Shown in pieces: positions 22,323-31,900 of a DNA stretch of 39,527 bases. Position 1 is the first letter of the stretch. Every line of letters starts with the position of its first letter. The DNA is from a virus: positions 1 to 39,527 of the IMG/VR virus record IMGVR_UViG_3300021141_000022; one strand, given 5' to 3'. The notes under the pieces are model-generated. The model did not search any database. It worked only from the letters and a program-made list of their open reading frames with translations, and was not told where the DNA came from. Position numbers and translations under genes: made by a program.

Positions 22323-24973
22323 CGTTGAAATTTTAAATATCCAATAATTTGGTTGATTGGAGCAAATGCTCCAGTTAATTTGTAAAGCTTTCCGTTGTAC
22401 TTGAATACCACACCTTCCGTAGGTACAATAGCACTAAAGCCTCCTAAGTCTTTTACTCTCTGCAATTCTCTTTTTAGGAATTGAAGTGATTTGTCATCAT
22501 CTTGCATCTCTGGCGATGCCGCAGCTGCTCTAATGGTACGAATTGACAGTGCCAACTCATCTCTCATTTTTTGCATACTGTCGTTTGGATTGATTGCTAC
22601 TAGTTGTTGTATGTTTTGTAAAACATAAACTCCTAATTTAAGAAACAAGTTCTCTAAAGGTCTTTTTGCTTCTTTTTGCTGAGCTGCTACTCCATTCTTA
22701 TCAAACTGATCAACCCAGTTTAAAAAGTCCTGATTACTAATTCCAGCTCTTAGAGCCTTAATGTTGGTACTCTTGTCTCCAAATCCCCAACGGCCAATTA
22801 ATAACTGCAAACTATTGTCTGGTACCTGGTATCCTAGCTCCTTTGCTTTTTGCTCTATAAAAGCTTTCCACCATGCCTGAAAGTATGTGGACATCTTTTC
22901 TTGCTCACCTAGATTATAACTCTTACGTATAGTATCTAGTTGACCTAACAGCTCTTGTTTCTGCTTCTCGTAGTCTGCTGTTTTGTTTAAGGTAATTGGA
23001 TCTGTTACTCTAATCTCGTAAGTTTTCTGAGTACTCGCTTGTACAGCCTCGATAGCTTTTTGCAATGCAATTGCTGATTCTGAATCCTCATCAACAACAT
23101 TACCGTCTTTATCGTACTCCTTGAAACCATGAAGTCTCAACTGTGTAGCTCCATAAGGCACTACGTTTGTTGTTCCAGGATAAAGTACTTCGAAGTTTAC
23201 AAACTTCTTACCATTCTGGAAGAATTCTTCTTTTTGTGTAGAGTTTAGTCGATTGATAGCTGACTCCATGTCATTCATGGCTTCTACAAACGCAGTCTGA
23301 ACTGCACCCTTTCCGTCCATCATTTGATTAAGTTGGTCAGCTGTGATAGAGTTAGCTGCAAAATCTTTTAGCTGTCCTTTGTTTCTTGCTGCTCGTACCT
23401 TACCATCTTTATAGGTTACCATTAGATTTTGTCCATCTAACTTTTCTTGAGCAAACTCAACCTCACCACTCAAGGCTGCGTCGATCATCTTCGAAGCATC
23501 GTTAAATGTTAAGTCCAAATCATCGAATGGATGACTCATGTGACCTGCTGCTCCTCCTTCTTTAAGTATTTGTCGACCTTCTGTCAACTTCATAGCTTTT
23601 CGAAGTCTAGGGCCCCATCCATATCTGAGATATTGCATCTCTTCTGGTTTGAGTTTATTTTTCAAAATAGATTGAATCCCGTTTAGGTTTTGAGTAGCTG
23701 TTATTTTGTTATTCTTATCTAAGAATGTACGATCTTTTACTAGTTTTTGAATTTCTGGATCTTGGACTAATCTATCAGCTATCTTCTGAAGCTTTCTATC
23801 TTTTAAGAAATCCTTAAACCAACCTATAGGATCGAAACTCCAATTCTGACTATTAAAGTTTCCTTGTTTTTTCGCCAACATAAACCCTGTCGATGCAGCC
23901 ATAGCTGCCATCACTGCGGCATTTTCTTTTAGTGCAACTTTACTCTTTGGTGTAGTTTTTTCTGTAATTGGTTTCCATTCATACTCAAGAAGCGACGTTG
24001 CAATTCCAGCAGACGCTGCGTTCTTACTTATGAACGAACTCGGCATTGTATACTTCTCTAATTTAAGAAGTCTAATAAGTATGAAGTATATTGTTCCACC
24101 TGGAAGGATTGAAGCTGCAACTAATCCTACAGCCTTCAGTGAGTCTTTCATCTGATTACCAACCTGCTCCTTCTCTTGTTGTGTTAGTTGCTTTTTTCCA
24201 GAAGCTGCTTGTAATAGTAATGCAAAAGCTTTTTTAGTTTCTTGACCTTCTTTTTTAATAGAAAGTAAGAATGCTTTAAATCTAACTTTAAGTTTTTGAA
24301 CGTAATCGCTTATTACTGCTTCTGAGAGTTGTTGATTCTGATTTCCGTTGAGAATTTTATAAATAGAAGCTACAACCGTCTCAGAAACACCTGGATAATT
24401 TGTTTTGAAGTTTGTGAAATCTCCTGCTGCTAAATCTTGACGAAGAGTGCTGGCACTAATCCCTTGACCATTTAACTCATCTGTACGCCCTTGATATAGC
24501 ATCGGACTAGTGTTAACTGGTAACTCAACCACACTTACGTTTGGTCTATTATATTTTCCAGCTGGTGCTGTTCCTGATGCATCCGCGTGTCCTGCTACGA
24601 ACATTTTAACTCTTTCGTAGTCTTTTCCTTTTGAGCTTGAACCCAAAGCATAAGTTCCTGGAGCTGCCTTTTCGATAAACTCATAGGCTGCTCTCATAGG
24701 ATTATCGTTTGGTGCTTGTTCTACCTTGATGCCACTAGCACCTGCTAATAGTAGCTTCCAAATATCCATAGACTGCTTCATAGTGATACCGTCTCGCTCT
24801 TTTGGACCAATAAGGATTGTCACTTCTGACACATTAGGAAGTGTTGCATATTTTTTTGCTAACTGCAAATGTCCTGCGTGTGGTGGTTTAAAACCTCCAG
24901 GAAGCATCACTGTTACACCCTGGTTCAACTCTTGTAGAAGCTGCTCTACTAAATAATTAGCTAGTTTGTTCAT
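22319..24973 (-). CDS. Fusion of HxGH nucleotidyltransferase and covalent ligase-type nucleotidyltransferase (884 aa)
   Basis: Residues 1-16 are a leader with L-Q-E (13-15). Residues 18-205 are an HxGH adenylyl/cytidylyltransferase domain: MLPGGFKPPHAGHLQLAKKY with His32-x-x-His35, and GISASTLRQD (171-180), the ISxxxxR motif of NMN adenylyltransferase-type enzymes. Residues about 260-320 have a hydrophobic helix, ASILPGGTIYFILIRLL, then MPSSF, slightly LETM1-like. Residues about 475-884 form a ligase/RNA-ligase-type domain: motif I EKLDGQN with Lys511, RNKGQL (motif Ia-like), KFVNFEVLYPG (motif III), EGVVFK (853-858, motif IV) and LYKLTGAF (motif V). Substrates are unknown. TATTTATA lies 4 nt before the ATG. 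Confidence 0.85.
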   Translation of the reverse strand: MNKLANYLVEQLLQELNQGVTVMLPGGFKPPHAGHLQLAKKYATLPNVSEVTILIGPKERDGITMKQSMDIWKLLLAGASGIKVEQAPNDNPMRAAYEFIEKAAPGTYALGSSSKGKDYERVKMFVAGHADASGTAPAGKYNRPNVSVVELPVNTSPMLYQGRTDELNGQGISASTLRQDLAAGDFTNFKTNYPGVSETVVASIYKILNGNQNQQLSEAVISDYVQKLKVRFKAFLLSIKKEGQETKKAFALLLQAASGKKQLTQQEKEQVGNQMKDSLKAVGLVAASILPGGTIYFILIRLLKLEKYTMPSSFISKNAASAGIATSLLEYEWKPITEKTTPKSKVALKENAAVMAAMAASTGFMLAKKQGNFNSQNWSFDPIGWFKDFLKDRKLQKIADRLVQDPEIQKLVKDRTFLDKNNKITATQNLNGIQSILKNKLKPEEMQYLRYGWGPRLRKAMKLTEGRQILKEGGAAGHMSHPFDDLDLTFNDASKMIDAALSGEVEFAQEKLDGQNLMVTYKDGKVRAARNKGQLKDFAANSITADQLNQMMDGKGAVQTAFVEAMNDMESAINRLNSTQKEEFFQNGKKFVNFEVLYPGTTNVVPYGATQLRLHGFKEYDKDGNVVDEDSESAIALQKAIEAVQASTQKTYEIRVTDPITLNKTADYEKQKQELLGQLDTIRKSYNLGEQEKMSTYFQAWWKAFIEQKAKELGYQVPDNSLQLLIGRWGFGDKSTNIKALRAGISNQDFLNWVDQFDKNGVAAQQKEAKRPLENLFLKLGVYVLQNIQQLVAINPNDSMQKMRDELALSIRTIRAAAASPEMQDDDKSLQFLKRELQRVKDLGGFSAIVPTEGVVFKYNGKLYKLTGAFAPINQIIGYLKFQR

Positions 24974-25500
24974 TACTTATAAATATGCTGTGTTTTAAGT
25001 TGACGTTTAAGATCAACAACTTCTAGCTTTAATTTATCCACTGTTTCCATTAAATTTACTAGCAATCGTCCAATTGGTTGATCTCTTAGACTCTCATACT
25101 TTTTTATATAAATATCTTCCACTACCGCATTACCATCCACAAACAATCCGTAGTCTTTGTACTCCATTTCTTGGATCGATTGACCTATGTAAACCTTTTC
25201 CATAACCCTCAAAGGAACTAACTGTCTCTGTTCGACAGCCTTTGTTAGTGGATTATACGATAGATAATCAAGTATAAAATAGATTGAATCAGTTTTTAAC
25301 TTCTCATCTACTGCTGGCATACCTATCCTTAGTGTGTATGGATTAGTTTCGTGTCGATCTCTAATTTGGTTCATACTTTCCCCATTCCACTTTTGGTATA
25401 GGTTTTTAATACGAACCTTTCCTAAGGTCTCAGTTAATCCTAAGCCCTCAACTGCTGGAAAAGCTATCTTACAATTTTGTATTCTACTATTGTTTATCAT
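24973..25500 (-). CDS. Unknown virion-associated protein with C-terminal coiled coil (175 aa)
   Basis: The N-terminal part is beta-rich (GKVRIKNLYQKWNGESMNQI; DSIYFILDYLSYNPLTKAVE). The end, GLFVDGNAVVEDIYIKK followed by LRDQPIGRLLVNLMETVDKL and a Leu-heptad tail, resembles the last segment of phage fibre proteins, where a strand precedes a trimeric coiled coil. It overlaps its neighbours by ATGA and TAATG. Its final codons contain the TATTTATA box of the next gene. It is probably structural; identity unknown. Confidence 0.7.
   Translation of the reverse strand: MINNSRIQNCKIAFPAVEGLGLTETLGKVRIKNLYQKWNGESMNQIRDRHETNPYTLRIGMPAVDEKLKTDSIYFILDYLSYNPLTKAVEQRQLVPLRVMEKVYIGQSIQEMEYKDYGLFVDGNAVVEDIYIKKYESLRDQPIGRLLVNLMETVDKLKLEVVDLKRQLKTQHIYK
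24978..24985 (-). promoter_or_regulatory. Putative late promoter box TATTTATA inside the end of a gene
   Basis: The coding strand reads GCATATTTATAAGTA followed by the ATG at 24973. The box is read through as the last codons (H-I-Y-K-stop) of the 175-residue gene, so the 8-mer is kept inside coding sequence. Confidence 0.68.
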
Positions 25501-26867
25501 GAATCGAAATCGTCTAAACTATCAAATTCGGCTGGTTTGAGAGCATCTCCAATTGTTGTTGGTTTAATTAAGCTTGGATCAGTAGTAACTCCCACTTTAC
25601 AAAACTCCACATCATCAATTATGCAACCAAAGTAAGCGTCATTCGTCAAACTTCCAGTGACCTCGAACACCAACTGAGCGGGTGTTCCATATTGGACTAG
25701 GTTTATATTAAACGTCTCTATAAGATATCCAGTTGATGGATTGAGAAACGCCATTGCTGGATCATTCTTTATTCTAACTATATTTGCTTCTGGTGGATAC
25801 CAGCCACTAGCTCCTGCCACTCTACCTGATGGTGCAGGGACAGTTGTGTTAATATTATGCAAATACACCAGCAACTCACTTCCTCCAGTCGTATCGGGGT
25901 AATATCCTCTACTCACATCTCGCTTCAATGTAAACTTAACGTTGTAGATTCCTCCATTTTCTGTAAAGAACTCTGATGAACCTTTACCGGTTGCTAAGTA
26001 TACCCACGTTGCTGCATTACCCACCGCTACTGATCCTGAATTTCTTACTGTTGGGAAAAATAATCTCCTCTTCTTGAGTTCAGCAGTACAGAAGTTTCTA
26101 GCTGCTACCGTTGTAGCGCTAGCACTTACAGCAAAAGCCGCTAAGGAGGCGCTAATGCTAGTCCTAGTAATTCCACAGCCACCTGCTAAATCAAAAAACC
26201 TTCCATCATTTGAGCCAGTACTATTAAGTCCGTATGCTATGTTAGGTGGATTTTGTCCAACATTGGGGAATGTTGTTGTTGGAGGTGTGAAAGAAATAGG
26301 TAGACTATATACTGTGTTTTGTGGTAGGTACGCTGTGGCTGGAAAGTATACAAATGAGTTATCACCTCTGACTCTGTATCCAGTGCTAGTCGATCCAGAG
26401 GCGTGTTGTATCATTCTTGGTTCGTATGCAATCCAACTCGAAGTTATAGGGTACACAGCTACTCCATACGTTGAATTGCCCGGAAATTTAAACTCTCTGT
26501 GGCAAAGGCTTTCGCTGTTGAAGCTAAACCTATATTGTGTATCAGCTCTTCCTAAACCATCGGTTGATTGACTAAGAGACATCGATGGGGTTAATACATT
26601 CCACAGCAAGTCACTTGCTGCGCTACCCCAGGCTAATGCACCATCTTTTGTTGAAATTGTGGAAGTATGTCTTGTAAGTATACTTCCCGTTGCTGCATTG
26701 ACTCCAAATAAAGGAAAGTTATACCAAGATGCGGACATTGCTGAATTTGGAGCTGCTCCTGATATAAACTGCTGACTCCAGGTCAGACTAGTTATTGCTC
26801 CAGACCCGGTTGGAATGCGTTTATAATAAAAATCAAATGCATGCGTTAATACTGGTGCTGTTGGCAT
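25497..26867 (-). CDS. Structural protein, beta-rich (456 aa)
   Basis: The product is Ser/Thr/Gly/Pro-rich with many aromatic beta-type stretches (SLTWSQQFISGAAPNSAMSA; SNDGRFFDLAGGCGITRTSI). A jelly-roll-like region near residues 290-440 contains NGGIYNVKFTLKRD and AQLVFEVTGSLTNDAYFGCI. This is a pattern seen in carbohydrate-binding or galactose-binding-like folds, but I cannot name the family. It ends in a very acidic tail (FDSLDDFDS). It lies 1 nt after the 704-residue structural gene. It is likely a tail or baseplate decoration protein. Confidence 0.75.
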   Translation of the reverse strand: MPTAPVLTHAFDFYYKRIPTGSGAITSLTWSQQFISGAAPNSAMSASWYNFPLFGVNAATGSILTRHTSTISTKDGALAWGSAASDLLWNVLTPSMSLSQSTDGLGRADTQYRFSFNSESLCHREFKFPGNSTYGVAVYPITSSWIAYEPRMIQHASGSTSTGYRVRGDNSFVYFPATAYLPQNTVYSLPISFTPPTTTFPNVGQNPPNIAYGLNSTGSNDGRFFDLAGGCGITRTSISASLAAFAVSASATTVAARNFCTAELKKRRLFFPTVRNSGSVAVGNAATWVYLATGKGSSEFFTENGGIYNVKFTLKRDVSRGYYPDTTGGSELLVYLHNINTTVPAPSGRVAGASGWYPPEANIVRIKNDPAMAFLNPSTGYLIETFNINLVQYGTPAQLVFEVTGSLTNDAYFGCIIDDVEFCKVGVTTDPSLIKPTTIGDALKPAEFDSLDDFDS

Positions 26868-26868
26868 A

Positions 26869-28983
26869 TTAATAGTTTTCGTATTGACCTGGTAACATGA
26901 AGTATGTAGTTTCTGTCTGACAAGTGTTAGATGGAATCTCTCCTTTTAAGTTTACAACTAGGTCGTTTATGTTTGTAATATACTCAGACTGCTTTCCAGT
27001 GTAGTCGAAGTACTCTATTTTAAAATCTAAAGACTGAGAAAGAGCTAGTATACTATCGATCTCATTATTGAAAGGAATTGCAAATTGAACTAGGTTTGGA
27101 GAAAAGCCATTCATAGTTAAAGGTTTGATACTCACCTCGGCTACATAGGCGTTTCCAACAACATTTGCTCGATCAACTATATTTGATCTGAGAAGAGGTC
27201 TACCTAGACCATCAGCATCTGTTATAAAATCAAATTCAACTCGTCCGTAGTACTTTGCTTTATTACTATCATTGACAACTTTACCCACATACTTACCAAA
27301 CCTATTAACCGAATCTCGGTATCTAGTCTTCTCTTTGTTGATTGTTCGTGAAAAAGCGCGGGGGTATTGATTAGATACGATTACATTGCTGTTGACTGGA
27401 TCGCTATTCATATATATCTCCAACTCTGTACTTGGATCTAAAGCTACAAGCATACTGAGTGTGTATATTTGATTAGCGTTGTAGTTTTGGTTATACTTTG
27501 TAGTAAGTACAGTCGATTCCAAATGATCAGCCGTGAGTCGTGCACTCTCGTGCAACGACGAGCTGGTAATTGCTGGACTTAATGCTGTGTAGGTTGCTGT
27601 TGGTGTCTCTATAAAGTAATCCCAATATTCTGTTAATATCTCAGCACTAGTGAAGTGACCTATTAGCCTATAATCTGACTCTCGTTTTGCATATGAGGTT
27701 TGATTTGGATAAACGGCATCTGTTAAATATTCAACCGGTGTTACCACATTATCGTATATCAAAGTAAACTCACCAGTTGCAATTCCCCTTTTGTAGTATG
27801 TTTTAATTCTATACACTTCTCCACTAATAGGCTTCATGTCTAAAAACGTTACCTCTAAATAAGACTGACTCACCGTTGAACTAGTAACAAAAGCACCATC
27901 ACTTGGTAGATACGCTATACTTCCTGTGAACCTTGATGCTTGCTCATACTTAAAGCTAGTTGTGTAGCTATTCTGCTTACTATTCGAATCCAGCATTACG
28001 ACTTGTAATGGTTCACTCACAATCATTTGTGAATCACTAATAACCTCTACAATGTTTGCCGAATATCCTGCAAGCTGCTGACTTATACTCTGAGATAGTG
28101 TGTAGTTTGCGGGTGGGGTTGGTGTTAGCCGTGTTGGTACAGAGGCTGAACTGAAGAAGTTAAATACACCACCTAAAAAATCTTTTTGTATAGATCCAGA
28201 AGCTGATATTATAGTTGTTCCATATCTAGATGACTGCTCTTTAAGATAACCGTTTTGGATATCTGTGACTGTCATTCGCTGCGATGTATTAATTGTATTG
28301 GTTGTGCTTGGTTTTTGAGTTGGGTTGAGTAATATTGAACTCAGTCTAGGATCTAAGATTTCAGCACTTGTTGCAAAATCTCTATCGTATCCTTGAAAAT
28401 TAGATTGTTGAATTGTAAAGTCTGTTGCACTTGAAGTAAACGCAAGATACTGAGATCCTGTCGACTGCGACACCAAAGCCCTTTCCGGTGTAATAACTTG
28501 TACAATACCCACACTTGGTGGTTGATCAAAGAATAGCTCAGCATTGTTTCTTTCAGACGGAAGGACCATAATACTTCTACTCCACCGTACGTTGTAGGAT
28601 CCTCTATACTCTTCTGGAACTGCATTACCATTTTCATCTATCAACGCCTCTCCCACTAGGTAGACTGTAGCCATGCCCTTTGCTGTGATATCGTACACTT
28701 CGAAGGTAAGGTAGTAGTTGTTGAATCTGTCAATAAAATTTGTCATTTCGACAAACATATTATCTCCATTCGCATCCTTTATCTCGACATCAATCGTTGA
28801 GTTAAGTCTAAGATTCTCTCCATTACCCTTAATTACAATCACACTCTTACCACCTCCTACTACAGAAGGAAACTGCTGTATATTAAAGTAGAATGGAGAG
28901 GTTTCACTAACATCTTCGATGAAGTAGTTACTCGTATCGTAGCCTCTCGGTTGCGGTTTTTTATAAAAGGATAGTAAGCTCAT
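26869..28983 (-). CDS. Large virion structural protein, probably tail/baseplate-associated (704 aa)
   Basis: The N-terminal region (about 1-130) contains QPRGYDTSNYFIEDVSETSP and an Ig/beta-sandwich-like stretch (VIVIKGNGENLRLNSTIDVE). The middle is Ser/Gln/Thr-rich. A segment around 350-440 has FTGSIAYLPSDGAFV and VYRIKTYYKRGIATGEFTLI, like modules of large baseplate or fibre-support proteins. The C-terminus contains TYFMLPGQYENY. No enzyme motif is seen. TATTTATA lies 4 nt before the ATG, and the gene starts the transcript through the 456- and 175-residue genes. The exact position in the virion is unknown. Confidence 0.78.
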   Translation of the reverse strand: MSLLSFYKKPQPRGYDTSNYFIEDVSETSPFYFNIQQFPSVVGGGKSVIVIKGNGENLRLNSTIDVEIKDANGDNMFVEMTNFIDRFNNYYLTFEVYDITAKGMATVYLVGEALIDENGNAVPEEYRGSYNVRWSRSIMVLPSERNNAELFFDQPPSVGIVQVITPERALVSQSTGSQYLAFTSSATDFTIQQSNFQGYDRDFATSAEILDPRLSSILLNPTQKPSTTNTINTSQRMTVTDIQNGYLKEQSSRYGTTIISASGSIQKDFLGGVFNFFSSASVPTRLTPTPPANYTLSQSISQQLAGYSANIVEVISDSQMIVSEPLQVVMLDSNSKQNSYTTSFKYEQASRFTGSIAYLPSDGAFVTSSTVSQSYLEVTFLDMKPISGEVYRIKTYYKRGIATGEFTLIYDNVVTPVEYLTDAVYPNQTSYAKRESDYRLIGHFTSAEILTEYWDYFIETPTATYTALSPAITSSSLHESARLTADHLESTVLTTKYNQNYNANQIYTLSMLVALDPSTELEIYMNSDPVNSNVIVSNQYPRAFSRTINKEKTRYRDSVNRFGKYVGKVVNDSNKAKYYGRVEFDFITDADGLGRPLLRSNIVDRANVVGNAYVAEVSIKPLTMNGFSPNLVQFAIPFNNEIDSILALSQSLDFKIEYFDYTGKQSEYITNINDLVVNLKGEIPSNTCQTETTYFMLPGQYENY

Positions 28984-28987
28984 ATAC

Positions 28988-28995
28988 TATAAATA
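28988..28995 (-). promoter_or_regulatory. Putative late promoter box TATTTATA, 4 nt before ATG
   Basis: The coding strand reads GCCATATTTATAGTAT followed by the ATG at 28983. It lies in the 16-nt gap after the recombination nuclease gene. Confidence 0.7.
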
Positions 28996-28999
28996 TGGC

Positions 29000-31900
29000 C
29001 TAACAAGATATGTAGCTGTGTTCGTCTTTTTTATCTATTGATAATATAGTATCGACCATATCCCTTACAACATCAATGTGTGAGATTACTAAACTAAATC
29101 TAAAAATGTCTTTCATGTGTGTGAACAGAGTGTGCATCGAGTTAAGGTTACTACTATCCAATACTCCTAGCCCTTCGTCGATTGCAATGAAGTCTGGCTT
29201 AGGTAGGTTTGTAATCTTAATCAATGCAATTCGAATTGCAATTGAAGCCATAAAGCGCTCCATTCCAGAACTTAATTCTAGTGGCCATTTGTCATCATCA
29301 TAACATATGAACGCGTTTATGTTTTTACCATCAGTTTCCAATTCGACAGTAAAGTCTATGATTTGGTTCAAAATGTTGTTAGTGTGTTGCTGAATATACG
29401 GTACTGCTTTGCTAATCAAAGTATATGGAATACCATCCTTATACATGGCTTTTGAGTATAACTCATAAGCCACCTGCTCTTCAACTAGCTGCTGCATGTG
29501 ATCAATTGTGTTCAAACACTCCTTAATAGTTTGGTTAGCTACTTGCACCTTTCCGTGATAGTCTTTTACTGTGTTATTTAGCTTTGATACGGCAATCGAC
29601 TGCACATTCTTTTCTTTATTAACTTGGCTTATCTCATCGTTGATCCGCTTATTGTTCTCTAGGATTGTCGTATTCTTGTTGTATATATCAATGTTAGTTT
29701 CAATCTTCTGTATTTCACCTTTTGTTTGTTCAATCTGAGCTTTCAATCTCTCAAAGGCTGCTTCTTCCTTTCCTTTAAGCAACGCTGCCTTATTAAGCTC
29801 TGTACTTGCTTCCTGCAATACAACTGCTTCTTGGTCGATGAAGCTGTTTTGTTCAATAAAATCAACAACTTTCTGTCTTTCTACTAAGAACTCTCCAACT
29901 GTCTTCTTATCCTTCTCTAGCTCCTCACGAGTCGACATTGCGTCTTGAACGAATACATTGGACATACAAAACTTGCAATCCACATCATACTCGTGATCTT
30001 TAAGTTTATCCAACTTTTCAAGCTTATTCTTGATTGTAAGCTTCATCGTATCAAGTTGTGTATCTAGTTTCTGCTTAGTCTGCAAACTAGCTTGATACTC
30101 CTTGTACAGTGTTACGTTGAATAATCCTTTAAGTACTTCCAACTGCCTAGTCCAATGCTCAAAAACCTCGCATGCAGCTCCATGATCCAGACCCTTAGTA
30201 AGCTTAGCTTCTTCCAAATCTTTCACACTATCCAACCTCTGTTGCAGTGATTCGTTTAACTTATCAATATCCAAACCTTCACCTTGACATGGTTGTAGTT
30301 CCCTATTCAATTCAAGTAATTTATCGTTTAAATCCTGCATCCATTGTTGTGCTGATTCTAACTCTGCTACTGCTTTTTCATGCTTTGCTTCATAAGAATC
30401 CTTAGCTCTCTCCGCATCACCTAGCTTTGTCTCAAAGTCTTGCTTTTGATACTCCTCTAGTAGTATTACCGTCTTTCTATTGTTCTTATTTGCCAAATCA
30501 CAAAGTGAGTCAAAAATAGTAACGTCTAGGAAGTTAGCTAGTAAATCCTTACGCTCTCCTTGAGTCTTGTCGATAAAGTTAGAATTGTTTTGTTGCAACG
30601 AAAGTGCTGTTAAAATAAAGTCATCAAAGGTTCCAACGTATGATTGTATGTTAGCTGATGTGTCTCGTCTTTGCTCCCCATTAAGCGATACTCGATCACC
30701 CTCTGAGTTGATATGCCAGAAATCTATGTCCACTCGAAGCTTACCTTTAAGTGGTCCACTTCTATACTTTGTAGCTCTTTTTTCAACAAAATAGTCCAAT
30801 CCTCCTAACTCAAAGTTGAACTTACAATAGAAGTCCTCCTTCTTGCGATTAAGTACTTGATCTGCCTTACTTGCTCTGAATGACTGATCAAACAAGCAAA
30901 AACACAAAGCATCTAATATAGCCGACTTACCTGCATGGTTTGGAGCAAATATACCACAAGTACCTTGCTTTGTACTAAAGTCAATTACATTATCCTCTCC
31001 GTATGAAAACATATTACTAAACTCAAACTTCTTTGGTTTCCATACTACGTTACGAGCCATCTCAGGTAAGTTAATTTCTTGATTTAGCTTTTTATTTATT
31101 TCAATTACCTTCGCAATCATGTCGTCATCAATTCCTTGAGCTGAAAGATATTCAGTTAGTAGTTGACTTTGGTACTGCACATTTCTTACATCTCCTTGAT
31201 TAATTGCATCACCCAACAAACCAGAGCTTGTTCCGTCTGAATTGCGATCTAACCTTTGTACAATCACATCCCTAATGCGGTACTCTTTTCTAATTGTAGC
31301 AAGCACTCTTTTGAGTTGAGCCGGATCTGTGTTTGTTGTTCTTACTCTTAAATTTGTTTTAGAGGTAAGTGGTAAGTTAGCTGGAACTACCCCGTCTACA
31401 ACATCTAAAGTGTAGTAACCATAGTCGTTTGGAATATCATGAAAGGTATATTCGATATTCTCTTTTGTTAAGTCTATCAACGCATAACCATGATCCTCAA
31501 ACACTTCTCCGAAGTTTTGCTGTACTAGAGATCCTGGATAGAATATCGCTGGATCTTGTTTTGATAGTACTTGTCTTTTGTGAATATCGCCTAACGGAAC
31601 TACATCAAAGCCTGCAAAGGTTGCCCAGTCTAACCCGTGAGCTAGCGTTAAGCCACTATCTACTTTACTATTTGCAATCGTACCATGGAACAGTGCCACA
31701 AGCTTCTTATACTTGCTTGGGTTGGTAATTTTATCATAAGTAATGTACTTTTCTGGTTCATCTAAAAGTGACATAACGCTAACTGCTATATCTCCAATTT
31801 CAAATAAACCCGAGTTACGTAAGTAGAAAAGGTTGCTATGATTCATCCCTTTTATGATCGGTGTTAGCGCATCTAATCTATGTTTATTATTTAGATTAGC

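Noticed and set aside
25107-25114. TATTTATA inside the 175-residue gene
   Set aside because: The 8-mer encodes part of E-D-I-Y-I-K-K, and the nearest downstream ATG is out of frame and closes at once. Similar in-gene copies at 24358 and 15344 also lack a start nearby.
28353-28637. Minus-strand alternative frame within the 704-residue structural gene
   Set aside because: It is nested fully inside a well-supported gene in another frame, with no leader or recognisable motif.
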